Source of the DNA: Cupriavidus necator A5-1
GTDB lineage: Bacteria; Pseudomonadota; Gammaproteobacteria; Burkholderiales; Burkholderiaceae
Direction: 5' to 3'
Assembly (NCBI RefSeq): GCF_000744095.1
Contig: NZ_JQLI01000001.1
Span: forward strand, 4,402,001-4,466,000
Length of the DNA: 64,000 nucleotides
The notes beneath the pieces are model-generated. The model was given only the letters and a program-made list of their open reading frames with translations, searched no databases and had not been told where the DNA came from. The translations under genes and the position numbers were made by a program. Shown here piece by piece: positions 17,006 to 25,460 of this stretch (its first letter is position 1; every line of letters starts with the position of its first letter).

Positions 17006-17041
17006 AGGGCATCGATACCTTGCGGCCGCCGATGTGATCGA

Positions 17042-18433
17042 CTACAGCATCGCGGAATGCAAGTGATGCGGGTTGTCGAGCGTTTCCGCGATGATCCGCA
17101 GCGACTCCTCGATCTCATCACGCTCGCCCGGGCCGCCCAGGCAGACACGAATCGCATCGGGCGGGTTGCCGTCGGTCGAGAAGGCGGCGGCCGACACCGC
17201 GCCGATGCCGCGCGAGCGCAGGTGCAGCGCCAGTTCCGACGGGCTCCACGCTGAAGCTGCCGGGATTGGCAGCCACAGGTGAAAGCCTTCCGGGTCCGCG
17301 TCATAGGCCAGGCCCTCGAGCACATGGCGCGCGATCAACTGCCGTGCCGCGCTTTCGGCGCGGATGGCCTTGAGCATGTCGTCTACCGTTCCGTCCTTGA
17401 TCCACGATGTAGCGAGCAGTGTGTTGATGGGGCTCGCCATCACCGTCGTTGCCCGCAGGGTTCCCGCCAAGCGCTGCGCCTGCCGGGCGGTGGGGGCGTG
17501 CAGGAATGCGATCCGCAGTCCGGCACCCAGGCATTTGGACAAGCCGGTGACGTAATACGTGAGTTCCGGAGCGAGCGCGGCAAACGTCTGCGGTGCCCGC
17601 AGCGGCAGCATGCCATAGGCATCGTCCTCAATGATCGGCACGCTGTAGCGTAGCGCGACTTCGGCGAGCTGCTCGCGGCGTGCCTGCGGCATGGTGCGCG
17701 TGCTCGGGTTCTGGATGGTCGGGTTGCAATAGAGCGCCGCTGGCTTCTGTGCCTTGCACATGGCTTCGAAGGCGTGGGCGAACGGGCCATCCTCGTCGCC
17801 GGGCAGCGCCTGTAGCTGGATGTTGAGCTGCGCGGCGATGGCCTTGATGCCGGGGTAGGCCAGCGCGTCGGCACAGATCGTCTGGGCCGGGCGCGCGAGC
17901 TGCGACAGCAGTGCGACCAGCGCGCTGTGGATGCCGGGCGTGACCAGCACGGTGTCCGCGCTGCATGCCGGCACCCAGCGGCGCAGCCATTTCGCGGCGA
18001 CGGAGCGATCGGCCGGGGTTCCGCCGAAGTCCTGGTAGCGCAGCAGCGTGTAGGGATCGGCAGCCTCCAGCAGCTGCGCCATGGCGGAACGAAGCCGGGC
18101 TGTCATCGCGGGCGGCTCCGGCGGCATGTTCATGGTCATCTCCGCACCCGTGCCGCCACGCAGCGGCAACGCCGGCGCGCGCCCGCGCACGTAGGTGCCG
18201 CTGCCTGCCCTGGTGTCGATCAATCCCCGCTTCCTCGCTTCACTGTAGCCGCGCGCCACGGTGGTGTAGTTCAGTTGCAGCGCTTCGGCCAGGTCGCGCA
18301 GCGGCGGCAGCCGGTCGCGCGCGCGCAGCTGGCCGTCGGCCAGTGCCTCCTCGATCAGGTCCGGAATCAGCAGATAGGCAGGCTTGGCACTGCCGGCGAT
18401 ACGTTTTACCCAATGGCTGGTCAGGTTGGACAC
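17042..18433 (-). CDS. MocR-type GntR regulator with aminotransferase domain
   Basis: A 463-residue MocR/PdxR-type regulator. The N-terminal GntR winged helix (about residues 15-80; LRARDRLPPLRDLAEAL, YTTVARGYSEARKRGLI) is joined to a fold-type I aminotransferase domain with the PLP-site features CNPTIQNPS, IIEDDAYGML and the Schiff-base Lys in GLSKCLGAGLRIAF. GTG 18433 (VSNLTSHW) is chosen as start because GGGAGA precedes it; an earlier in-frame GTG at 18484 has no such site. It is divergent from the Nit1C operon across about 410 bases and is a natural candidate for its local regulator, alongside the sigma-54 promoter. The usual role is to sense PLP or an amino compound. Confidence 0.88.
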   Translation of the reverse strand: MSNLTSHWVKRIAGSAKPAYLLIPDLIEEALADGQLRARDRLPPLRDLAEALQLNYTTVARGYSEARKRGLIDTRAGSGTYVRGRAPALPLRGGTGAEMTMNMPPEPPAMTARLRSAMAQLLEAADPYTLLRYQDFGGTPADRSVAAKWLRRWVPACSADTVLVTPGIHSALVALLSQLARPAQTICADALAYPGIKAIAAQLNIQLQALPGDEDGPFAHAFEAMCKAQKPAALYCNPTIQNPSTRTMPQARREQLAEVALRYSVPIIEDDAYGMLPLRAPQTFAALAPELTYYVTGLSKCLGAGLRIAFLHAPTARQAQRLAGTLRATTVMASPINTLLATSWIKDGTVDDMLKAIRAESAARQLIARHVLEGLAYDADPEGFHLWLPIPAASAWSPSELALHLRSRGIGAVSAAAFSTDGNPPDAIRVCLGGPGERDEIEESLRIIAETLDNPHHLHSAML

Positions 18434-18743
18434 CGTGGTCTCCCGCTGCGCGATGCGATGGAATTCAGTGCCTGAGGGTAGCACCCGAATGATCGCTCAC
18501 CAAGCCGCGCAGGTGATTGCATCCGAAGTTCTCAATGATGGTGCGATATCAGCGTTCGTGCACCATGCGCGCGCAGCCGCCCGGCTGGTTCCTGCCCAAC
18601 AACGTGCATTGTGATGAAGTCGGCATGACGGCCACTGTGCGCCTAAGGTGGCATGCAACGGCGAAGTCGTTGCGATCATTGGGACGATCATTTTGTCGCC
18701 TTCAACTTGATTGGAGCTTGATCGCATGACTGCAGGCATTGAG

Positions 18744-18759
18744 TGGCACATCGGTTGCT
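18744..18759 (+). promoter_or_regulatory. sigma-54 promoter of the Nit1C operon
   Basis: TGGCAC-ATCGG-TTGCT matches the -24/-12 consensus (TGGCAC-N5-TTGCW) exactly, with GG and GC at the correct spacing. Transcription would start near 18770, about 75 bases before the first gene. I saw no clean NtrC box upstream; a weak TGCACCA-like half site lies at 18559. The rest of 18434-18743 shows no other clear signal. Confidence 0.8.
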
Positions 18760-18845
18760 GATATTGGCGCGTCGGCCTGGCGCCGACGGTCGATCGGCAT
18801 GGGATCGATCGACCGCACTGCCCCATCAACGCAACGGAGAGAAAC

Positions 18846-19328
18846 ATGCCTGCTGTCAGCAAACCAGCCCACAAGAAGGGCGATTTCCTGGTCGACTATG
18901 AAGAGAAGGTATTCGAGGACGTAAAGGCCGAAGCCGGCGAGAAGGCGCTGGTGACGTTCCACACCGTCGCCTTCGAAGGCTCGATCGGCTTCGTCAACAT
19001 GCTGCAGGCCACGCGGCTGCTGCGCAAGGGCTTCGAGACTTCGATCCTGCTGTACGGCCCCGGCGTCAACCTTGGCGTTCAGCGCGGCTTCCCGACGCTC
19101 GGCGACGAGGCGTTTCCGGGCCACATGAACTTCAACAAGCAGCTCACCAAGTTCATGGAAGAGGGCGGCAAGGTCTACGCCTGCCGCTTCGCTCTGCAGG
19201 CCCTGTACGGCCACGGCGAGGCCTCGCTGATCGAGGGCATCCGCCCGATCAATCCGCTCGACGTGCTCGACCTCAAGCTGCTGCATCGCAAGGAGAACGC
19301 GCTGATCATCGACACCTGGACGGTCTGA
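18846..19328 (+). CDS. MSMEG_0572/Sll0783-type nitrogen-starvation protein
   Basis: A 160-residue soluble protein, first gene of the Nit1C cluster, resembling the MSMEG_0572/Sll0783 family of nitrogen-starvation-response proteins. It has no signal peptide or membrane helix. Recognisable stretches are VTFHTVAFEGSIGFVNML, the glycine-containing LLYGPGVNLGVQRGFP and EGGKVYACRFALQALYGHGE, a layout reminiscent of the DsrE-like fold. Its biochemical role is unknown. GGAGAG at 18836 precedes the ATG. It opens the operon directly behind the sigma-54 promoter, and the nitrilase gene follows after 20 bases. Confidence 0.82.
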   Translation: MPAVSKPAHKKGDFLVDYEEKVFEDVKAEAGEKALVTFHTVAFEGSIGFVNMLQATRLLRKGFETSILLYGPGVNLGVQRGFPTLGDEAFPGHMNFNKQLTKFMEEGGKVYACRFALQALYGHGEASLIEGIRPINPLDVLDLKLLHRKENALIIDTWTV

Positions 19329-19348
19329 GCAAAAGGGCAGGTGCCACC

Positions 19349-20365
19349 ATGTCACAGAAACGCATTGTGCGCGCGGCCGCGGTCCAGATCGCGCCCGACC
19401 TCGAGAGCGGCGAAGGCACGCTGGCCAAGGTCTGCGAGGCGATCGACGAGGCCGCCGGGAAAGGCGTGCAGCTGATCGTCTTCCCGGAGACCTTCGTGCC
19501 GTACTACCCGTACTTCTCCTTCGTACGGCCGCCGGTGCACTCCGGCAGCGACCACATGCGGCTGTACGAGCAAGCCGTGGTGGTGCCCGGCCCGGTCACC
19601 GATGCCGTCGCCGGGCGCGCACGCCGGCACGGCATGGTCGTGGTGCTCGGCGTGAACGAGCGCGACCACGGCAGCCTGTACAACACGCAGCTTATCTTCG
19701 ACACCGAGGGCAACCTCGCGGTCAAGCGCCGGAAGATCACGCCCACCTTCCACGAACGGATGATCTGGGGGCAGGGCGATGCGGCCGGCCTGAAGGTCGC
19801 GGACACCGCGATCGGCCGCGTCGGCGCGCTGGCGTGCTGGGAGCACTACAACCCGCTCGCCCGCTATGCGCTGATGACGCAGCACGAGGAAATCCACTGC
19901 AGCCAGTTCCCGGGCTCGCTGGTCGGGCCGATCTTTGCCGAGCAGATCGAAGTCACGATCCGGCATCACGCGCTGGAATCCGGCTGCTTCGTCGTCAACG
20001 CCACCGGCTGGCTGACCGAAGCGCAGATCGCCTCCGTGACGACCGATCCCGCGCTGCAGAAGGCGCTGCGCGGCGGCTGCAACACCGCAATCATCTCGCC
20101 GGAGGGCCAGCACCTGGTGCCGCCGTTGCGCGAGGGCGAGGGCATGGTCATCGCCGACCTCGACATGTCGCTCATCACCAAGCGCAAGCGAATGATGGAT
20201 TCGGTGGGCCACTACGCGCGCCCGGAACTGCTAAGCCTGGCCATCAATGAGCGGCCGGCGGTGACGGCAGTGCCGATGGCAGGCGCCTTCTCCAACTTCC
20301 ATGGGAGTATCCGCGATGACATCCAGCGCGACCGTGCCGGCTTCGAGCCGCCAATTGATGACTGA
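19349..20365 (+). CDS. Nit1-type nitrilase (Nit6803 family)
   Basis: A 338-residue carbon-nitrogen hydrolase that converts a nitrile to the carboxylic acid plus ammonia. The catalytic triad is visible: E47 (VFPETFVPYYPYF), K129 (KRRKITPTFHE, with the second Glu at 136) and nucleophile C163 (LACWEHYNPLARY). The tyrosine-rich segment after the Glu is typical of true nitrilases such as Synechocystis Nit6803. It acts in the cytoplasm. In the conserved Nit1C cluster it is accompanied by radical SAM, GNAT and AIR-synthase-like proteins, so its natural nitrile is probably made by those enzymes. The cluster has been linked to cyanide assimilation in Pseudomonas. Its 3' end overlaps the next gene. Confidence 0.92.
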   Translation: MSQKRIVRAAAVQIAPDLESGEGTLAKVCEAIDEAAGKGVQLIVFPETFVPYYPYFSFVRPPVHSGSDHMRLYEQAVVVPGPVTDAVAGRARRHGMVVVLGVNERDHGSLYNTQLIFDTEGNLAVKRRKITPTFHERMIWGQGDAAGLKVADTAIGRVGALACWEHYNPLARYALMTQHEEIHCSQFPGSLVGPIFAEQIEVTIRHHALESGCFVVNATGWLTEAQIASVTTDPALQKALRGGCNTAIISPEGQHLVPPLREGEGMVIADLDMSLITKRKRMMDSVGHYARPELLSLAINERPAVTAVPMAGAFSNFHGSIRDDIQRDRAGFEPPIDD

Positions 20366-21461
20366 GCTGCAGTCCGTCGGGCTGCGCCTGCAAGACCCGA
20401 CTGCCGGCGCGGCCAGCCGGCGCGGCGGGGCGGGTCCGTCCGACCACAAGGCGGTCACCATCGACGGCGTGACCATCATGGTGCCGGTGCATACCAGCAC
20501 CGCGTGGCACTCGCCGTTCGTGGCGCAGGCGCCCGACGGAACGGGGCGCAGCGCGCTGATGCGCGGCACCATCCCGATCGCGAGCATCAGCTTTCCGAAG
20601 GCGCCGCGCTTCTATGCGCTGCAGACCCTGGAGGGCATCCCGTACTCGCATATCGCCACGCTGCATGGCGCCGACGTGCTGGCCACGACCGTCCTGCAGA
20701 CCTGCATCCGGTACGAGAGCCGCAAGAAGACCTGCAAGTTCTGCTCGATCGGCCAGTCGCTGGCGGCAGGCCGTACGGTGGCGCGCAAGACGCCCGAGCA
20801 ACTGGCCGAAGTGGCGCGCGCCGCGGTGCTGCTTGATGGCGTCAGGCACATGGTGCTGACCACCGGTACGCCGCCCACGCCAGATCGAGGTGCCGCCATC
20901 CTTTGCGAGAGCGCCTTCGCCATCCGGGCCGCGGTCGACCTGCCGATCCAGGCGCAATGCGAGCCGCCTGACGACGACCGCTGGTTCGAACGCATGAAGG
21001 CCGCCGGCATCGACACGCTCGGCATGCACCTCGAGGTCGTCACGCCGGCGGTGCGCGAGCGCATCATGCCGGGCAAGGCGTCAGTGCCGCTGAGCCGTTA
21101 CATGGAGTCCTTCAAGGCCGCTGTCGCAGTGTTCGGCAGGGGGCAGGTCAGCACTTACATCCTCGCGGGACTCGGCGACACCGCAGAAGCCATCCTGTCG
21201 ATCTCGCGCGAGCTGATCGAACTCGGGGTGTATCCGTTCGTGGTGCCTTTCGTGCCGATCTCCGGCACGCCGCTGGAGGATCACCCGGCTCCCTCGCCGG
21301 CCTTCATGCAGTCGATCCTGCAGCCGCTCGGCGCCATGTTGAACGCCGCCGGCATGCGCTCGTCCGACATCAAGGCAGGTTGCGGCAAGTGCGGCGCGTG
21401 CTCGTCACTGGCCACCTACGAGCGCGAGGCGGCACTGGCGGCCGACGGAGCGACATCATGA
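20316..21461 (+). CDS. MSMEG_0568-type radical SAM protein
   Basis: A 381-residue radical SAM enzyme of the Nit1C cluster. The iron-sulfur motif is non-canonical: C-x9-C-x2-C (TCIRYESRKKTCKFC) instead of Cx3Cx2C. A second Cys group near the C terminus (GCGKCGACSS, CxxCxxC) could bind an auxiliary cluster. The central barrel carries MVLTTGTPPTPDRG and LGMHLEVVTPAVRERIMPG, which resemble lipoyl-synthase/biotin-synthase-like members. Two in-frame ATGs are possible; 20316 has GGGAG at 20303, while 20301 has none. It overlaps the nitrilase gene by 50 bases and the next gene by ATGA, so it is translationally coupled. The reaction is unknown. Confidence 0.88.
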   Translation: MTSSATVPASSRQLMTELQSVGLRLQDPTAGAASRRGGAGPSDHKAVTIDGVTIMVPVHTSTAWHSPFVAQAPDGTGRSALMRGTIPIASISFPKAPRFYALQTLEGIPYSHIATLHGADVLATTVLQTCIRYESRKKTCKFCSIGQSLAAGRTVARKTPEQLAEVARAAVLLDGVRHMVLTTGTPPTPDRGAAILCESAFAIRAAVDLPIQAQCEPPDDDRWFERMKAAGIDTLGMHLEVVTPAVRERIMPGKASVPLSRYMESFKAAVAVFGRGQVSTYILAGLGDTAEAILSISRELIELGVYPFVVPFVPISGTPLEDHPAPSPAFMQSILQPLGAMLNAAGMRSSDIKAGCGKCGACSSLATYEREAALAADGATS

Positions 21462-22012
21462 AAAGCGATCTCTGCGTCGAGGTGCCGGGCATCCCGATGT
21501 TCCGCATCCGCTGGGCGGAGCACGCCTGGGAGGCGGAGCAGGCCTATCGCCTGCGCCAGGCCGTGTTCTGCCAGGAGCAGGGCATCTTCGCGGGCGACGA
21601 CCGGGACGCGGTGGACGACGTGGCACAACTGCTGGTGGCGGTGCGGTTCGAGCCGGAGTTGCCGGGCCGTCCCGGCACCGTGGTCGGCACCGTTCGCATC
21701 CATGAAAGCGAGCCGGGCGTGTGGTTCGGCTCGCGCCTGGCGGTGGATGCGGCATACCGCAGCCAGGGCAAGATCGGCGCGACGCTGATCCGCCTGGCGG
21801 TGAGCAGCGCCCACGCGATCGGCTGCCGGCGCTTCCTCGCGCACGTGCAGAGCCAGAACGTGCCCCTGTTCAGGCGCTTGCATTGGAACGTCCTGGCAGA
21901 GGAGACGCTGCTCGGGCGGCCTCACCACCTGATGCAGGCAGACCTGAACCATTACCCGCCTTGCCATACCCCGCACGCGGGCCTGATTACCGAAGGCAGG
22001 GCCATGCGATGA
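21458..22012 (+). CDS. MSMEG_0567/Sll0786-type GNAT acetyltransferase
   Basis: A 184-residue GNAT-fold N-acyltransferase, the fourth Nit1C gene. The acyl-CoA pyrophosphate loop is RLAVDAAYRSQGKIGATLI (RxxGxxG/A type), preceded by the beta strands VVGTVRIHE and VWFGSRL. The N-terminal part (EQAYRLRQAVFCQEQGIF) is typical of autoinducer-synthase-like GNATs, where it positions the acceptor. It presumably transfers an acyl group to an amine intermediate of the pathway. The start ATG overlaps the radical SAM stop (ATGA), and its own stop overlaps the next start the same way. Confidence 0.87.
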   Translation: MKSDLCVEVPGIPMFRIRWAEHAWEAEQAYRLRQAVFCQEQGIFAGDDRDAVDDVAQLLVAVRFEPELPGRPGTVVGTVRIHESEPGVWFGSRLAVDAAYRSQGKIGATLIRLAVSSAHAIGCRRFLAHVQSQNVPLFRRLHWNVLAEETLLGRPHHLMQADLNHYPPCHTPHAGLITEGRAMR

Positions 22013-23004
22013 GCCTCGACGATCTCGTACGTAGCCTGCGCAGCAGCCGCGGTTTTGCGCATAAGACCGACATCCCGGCCATGCTGTCGCCGCTCGGCGC
22101 CGCGGCCGCCGGACGCAACGCGGCCATGGCCGTCGATGTCGGCGACGACTGCGCGGCATGGCGGGATGGCGACGGCTACCTGCTGTTCGCCATCGAAGGA
22201 CTGGTTAGCGATTTCATCCGCACGATGCCGTGGTTCGCCGGCTACAGCGCGGTCATGGTGAATGTCAGCGATATCTATGCGATGGGCGGCAGGCCGACGG
22301 CCGTGGTCGATGCGCTATGGAGCCATGGCGCCGCCGATGCCGCCGAGGTGCTCAAGGGGCTGGCCGCGGCGTCTGGCGCCTATGGCGTGCCGATCGTCGG
22401 CGGTCACAGCAACGCACGCAGCGAGCAAAGCCAGCTTGCCGTGGCGATCGTTGGCCGGGCGCGCAAGCTGCTGTCGAGTTTCGCGGCGCGTCCCGGCCAG
22501 CGCCTGTTGATGGCGGTGGACCTGCGCGGCGCGTTCGCGGAGCCGTACCCGTTCTGGAACGCCTCGACGGGCGCACCGGGGGAACGACTGCGCGCGGATC
22601 TCGAACTCTTGCCTGTGCTGGCCGAAGACGGCCTTTGCGCCGCTGCCAAGGACATCAGCATGGCGGGTGCGCTCGGCACCGCGCTGATGCTGCTCGAATG
22701 CTCCGGGGTGGGCGCCCGCATCGCGCTGGAGCGCATTCCCCGGCCCGATGGCGTGCCCCTGGAGCGATGGCTGACGGCATTCCCCAGCTATGGCTTCCTG
22801 CTGGCCGTCGATGGCAGCGATGCGCCGGCGGTCGAACGCCGCTTCCTCGATCGCGGCATTGCCTGCGCCCGGATCGGCACCATCGACGATTCCCGTGTCG
22901 CCACGCTCACGCACGCCGGCGAACGGGCCACGTTGTGGGACTTCCGCGAGGCGGGATTCATCCTGCCGACGCGCCTGGCCACGCCGATCGATTCCCCAAC
23001 CTGA
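22009..23004 (+). CDS. Sll0787-type AIR synthase-related protein
   Basis: A 331-residue member of the PurM/ThiL/SelD superfamily, ATP-dependent kinases or cyclases. The N-terminal half carries the ATP/metal-binding VDVGDDCAAW and MVNVSDIYAMGGRPTAVVDAL, and later VGGHSNARSEQSQLAVAIVG. The C-terminal half has AAKDISMAGALGTALMLLECSGVGA. In relatives the enzyme phosphorylates or activates a carbonyl or amide for ring closure. Within Nit1C it may activate an intermediate for cyanide or nitrile formation, but this is inference. ATG 22009 overlaps the preceding stop codon. The longer open frame upstream is a shadow of the GNAT gene. Confidence 0.86.
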   Translation: MSLDDLVRSLRSSRGFAHKTDIPAMLSPLGAAAAGRNAAMAVDVGDDCAAWRDGDGYLLFAIEGLVSDFIRTMPWFAGYSAVMVNVSDIYAMGGRPTAVVDALWSHGAADAAEVLKGLAAASGAYGVPIVGGHSNARSEQSQLAVAIVGRARKLLSSFAARPGQRLLMAVDLRGAFAEPYPFWNASTGAPGERLRADLELLPVLAEDGLCAAAKDISMAGALGTALMLLECSGVGARIALERIPRPDGVPLERWLTAFPSYGFLLAVDGSDAPAVERRFLDRGIACARIGTIDDSRVATLTHAGERATLWDFREAGFILPTRLATPIDSPT

Positions 23005-23012
23005 GACCTGCC

Positions 23013-23300
23013 ATGCCGGTTACCCATTTCCGCATCCGCTGGCCTGACCAGACCGAGATGGCCTGCTATTCCCCATCCTCCATCGTCACGGAGCACTTTG
23101 CCGCCGGGACGGCGTATCCGCTGGACGAGTTCGTCGAGCGCGCGCGTACCGCGCTGGGCGTCGCATCCGAGCGGGTACGGGCCAGGTATGGCTACGCCTG
23201 CTCCGCCGCGATGGACCAGCTCCGCATCCTGGAAATCGCCGCGCAGCGGTTCCGGGGCCAGGACGACGCCACCGTCCAGTTTCTCGGCTTTGGCAGCTAG
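23013..23300 (+). CDS. MSMEG_0570-type small nitrogen-starvation protein
   Basis: A 95-residue protein of the Nit1C cluster. It begins MPVTHFRIRWPDQTEMACYSPS and contains the conserved-looking IVTEHFAAGTAYPLDEFV and ARYGYACSAAMDQL stretches. No known catalytic motif, membrane segment or signal peptide is seen. It lies 8 bases after the AIR-synthase-like gene and 35 before the flavoprotein gene. Its constant company with the nitrilase cluster is the only guide to function; it might be a small partner or chaperone of the flavoprotein. Confidence 0.83.
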   Translation: MPVTHFRIRWPDQTEMACYSPSSIVTEHFAAGTAYPLDEFVERARTALGVASERVRARYGYACSAAMDQLRILEIAAQRFRGQDDATVQFLGFGS

Positions 23301-23335
23301 CCGATCTCCAAATTCCTCGCCTCAAAGGATCCAAC

Positions 23336-24622
23336 ATGTCCCACGTCATCAACACCAATCCGGGCCAGGCCGCAGAGCCCAGGCACTACGGCGTCATCAT
23401 TGTCGGCGGCGGCCAGGCCGGACTATCGATGAGCTACTTCCTGAAGCAGGCCGGCATCGACCATCTGCTCATCGAGAAGCACACCGTCACGCACACCTGG
23501 CGCACGCAACGCTGGGATGCGTTCTGCCTGGTGACGCCGAACTGGCAATGCGCGCTGCCGGGCTATGCCTACCAGGGTGACGATCCGCACGGCTTCATGA
23601 AGAAGGATGAGATCACGGCCTATCTCGATGGCTTTATCCGGACGGTCGGCGCGCCGGTGCTCGAGCATACCGAGGTGCGGCAAGTGAAGGCGCGCGCGCA
23701 GGGGGGATTTTCCGTGGTGACGAGCCAGGGCGCTTTCACCGCAGGCCAGGTGGTGGTGGCCTCGGGCGGTTATCACACGCCGATCGTGCCGCGCATGGCC
23801 GAGCGCCTGCCGGCGTCGATCCGGCAACTGCAATCGTCCGAGTACCGGAATCCCGAGTCGCTGCCCGAGGGTGCGGTGCTCGTGGTCGGCTCGGGCCAGT
23901 CGGGCGCGCAGATTGCCGAAGACCTGCACCTGGCCGGGCGCAAGGTGTATCTGGCCGTCGGCGAGGCGCCGCGTTGCGCGCGCTTCTATCGCGGGCGGGA
24001 CGTCGTGGACTGGCTCGCGGACATGAAGTACTACGACCTGCCGGTCACCCAGCATCCGCTGCGCGAGGGCGTTCGCGACAACACCAATCACTATGTCACC
24101 GGCCGCGACGGCGGGCGCGATATCGACCTGCGCAGGTTTGCCACTGAGGGCATGGAGCTCTACGGCGTGCTCGACGACTACCTCGACGGCCAACTGCGTT
24201 TTGCGCCGGACCTGCGTCGCAACCTGAACGATGCCGATGCGACTTACAACCGCATTAACGCGAGCATCGACAAGTTCATCGCGGAGCGAGGCATCGAGGC
24301 GCCGCCGCCGAGCGTCTATGCGCCCGTGTGGACGCCGCCGGCCGAGCGCACCGAACTCGATCCCCAGGCAGTCGCCATTGGTTCGATCATCTGGTGCATC
24401 GGCTTCCGACCGGATTTCAGCTGGCTCGAAGTGCCGGTATTCAACGGCCGCGGTTATCCTGGCCATGAACGTGGCGTGACCGCGCACGCCGGTTTGTATT
24501 TCCTCGGGCTGCCGTGGCTGCACACGTGGGGATCGGGGCGATTCTCCGGCATCGCGCGCGACGCCGAATACCTCGCCGGTTTGATTGCCGCGGGCGAGAG
24601 CGACACCGCGCTGGCCGCCTGA
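23336..24622 (+). CDS. MSMEG_0569-type flavin-dependent monooxygenase
   Basis: A 428-residue FAD/NADPH-binding oxidoreductase. The N-terminal FAD site is IIVGGGQAGLSMSYFLKQ (about residues 21-38) and the NADPH site is VLVVGSGQSGAQIAEDLHLAG (about 181-201). SGGYHTPIVPR between them resembles the FxGxxxHxxx(Y/W) fingerprint of flavin monooxygenases. The C terminus has the DG/LYFLGLPWLHTWGSG type closure. It could oxidise an amine or alpha-amino acid intermediate to an oxime or imine on the way to a nitrile. It is the seventh and last of the conserved Nit1C genes; the LnmK-like gene begins right after its stop. Confidence 0.87.
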   Translation: MSHVINTNPGQAAEPRHYGVIIVGGGQAGLSMSYFLKQAGIDHLLIEKHTVTHTWRTQRWDAFCLVTPNWQCALPGYAYQGDDPHGFMKKDEITAYLDGFIRTVGAPVLEHTEVRQVKARAQGGFSVVTSQGAFTAGQVVVASGGYHTPIVPRMAERLPASIRQLQSSEYRNPESLPEGAVLVVGSGQSGAQIAEDLHLAGRKVYLAVGEAPRCARFYRGRDVVDWLADMKYYDLPVTQHPLREGVRDNTNHYVTGRDGGRDIDLRRFATEGMELYGVLDDYLDGQLRFAPDLRRNLNDADATYNRINASIDKFIAERGIEAPPPSVYAPVWTPPAERTELDPQAVAIGSIIWCIGFRPDFSWLEVPVFNGRGYPGHERGVTAHAGLYFLGLPWLHTWGSGRFSGIARDAEYLAGLIAAGESDTALAA

Positions 24623-24623
24623 C

Positions 24624-25460
24624 ATGGAAGCCGTCGTCTCGCGCCATGTCGCCGGCATGCCCCAGTTGGCATACACCGGCCTGTCAGAGAACTGGCTGCT
24701 GAAGACCTGCGGCGACCTGCACTGGCGCCTGCTGGCCGCCGGCGCCGGACTGGGGGTGCCGGACTTCCGGGATACAGAGGGCAATCCGGTGTATGCGGCG
24801 TTCACCGCGATCCGCGTGCGCGATGCCGCGCCGCAAACGATCGGCGAGCACGCCGAGTTCAGCGTCGGCTCGCGCATCGTGCCAGCGGGCGGCGTGAAGC
24901 ACCTCAGCGAACATGTGGTCGACATGCAGGGAAACCGCCGCGCCAGCGTGACGATGCTGTCCACCTTCATCCGGCGCACGCGTGAGCGGGACAACCGCTC
25001 GGTCGTGCGCACCATGCCGACCGTGGCCGCGCAGTGGGCCGGCGCCGGCCCGTCGGCACAGGCGGCGGAACTGTCGCTGCAGGCACGGCGTTTTCGCTGC
25101 GGGGATTGGGGCACGCATCTCGGGCTCGACCAGGCCCGGCATCGCGTCTGCCACGCCGCCGAATACCTGCCGTGCCCCTGCAACGACTTCAATGGCGCCG
25201 ACCTGCTGTACTTCGCCAGCTTCCAGGCCATGGTCGATCGCGCGGAATGGCAATGGCGTCGCGACGCGGATCCGCCCACGGTGTTCGCGCGGGATCTGTT
25301 CTTCCATGGCAACGTCAATGTCGGCGAGTCGCTGGAGCTGACCTTTTCCGCGCTGCGCGAGGACGAGGAGGGATTGACGCACTGGTGTGAGATCCGGCGC
25401 AGCCGCGACGGCGAGAAGATCGCCGATGTGGTCACGCAGAAACGCTGGAGGCAACGATGA
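24624..25460 (+). CDS. Pnap_2097/LnmK-like hot-dog-fold protein
   Basis: A 278-residue protein resembling the Pnap_2097 family, related to the double-hot-dog protein LnmK. LnmK is a methylmalonyl-CoA acyltransferase/decarboxylase of leinamycin biosynthesis. Two similar halves can be discerned, each with a strand-rich RAR/VGS-like stretch (FSVGSRIVPAGGVKHLSEHVV and NVNVGESLELTFSALRED). ADLLYFASFQAMVDRAEW resembles the FNGA-D-LYFA-F region of LnmK-type proteins. It starts one base after the flavoprotein stop and its stop overlaps the mutase start (ATGA), so the three are co-translated. The mutase would supply or use methylmalonyl-CoA, the LnmK substrate. Assignment rests on recalled family resemblance and needs profile confirmation. 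Confidence 0.55.
   Translation: MEAVVSRHVAGMPQLAYTGLSENWLLKTCGDLHWRLLAAGAGLGVPDFRDTEGNPVYAAFTAIRVRDAAPQTIGEHAEFSVGSRIVPAGGVKHLSEHVVDMQGNRRASVTMLSTFIRRTRERDNRSVVRTMPTVAAQWAGAGPSAQAAELSLQARRFRCGDWGTHLGLDQARHRVCHAAEYLPCPCNDFNGADLLYFASFQAMVDRAEWQWRRDADPPTVFARDLFFHGNVNVGESLELTFSALREDEEGLTHWCEIRRSRDGEKIADVVTQKRWRQR

Noticed and set aside
25200..25456. Cobalamin riboswitch before the B12-dependent mutase
   Set aside because: The mutase start overlaps the preceding gene by four bases, leaving no leader; no B12-box was seen.
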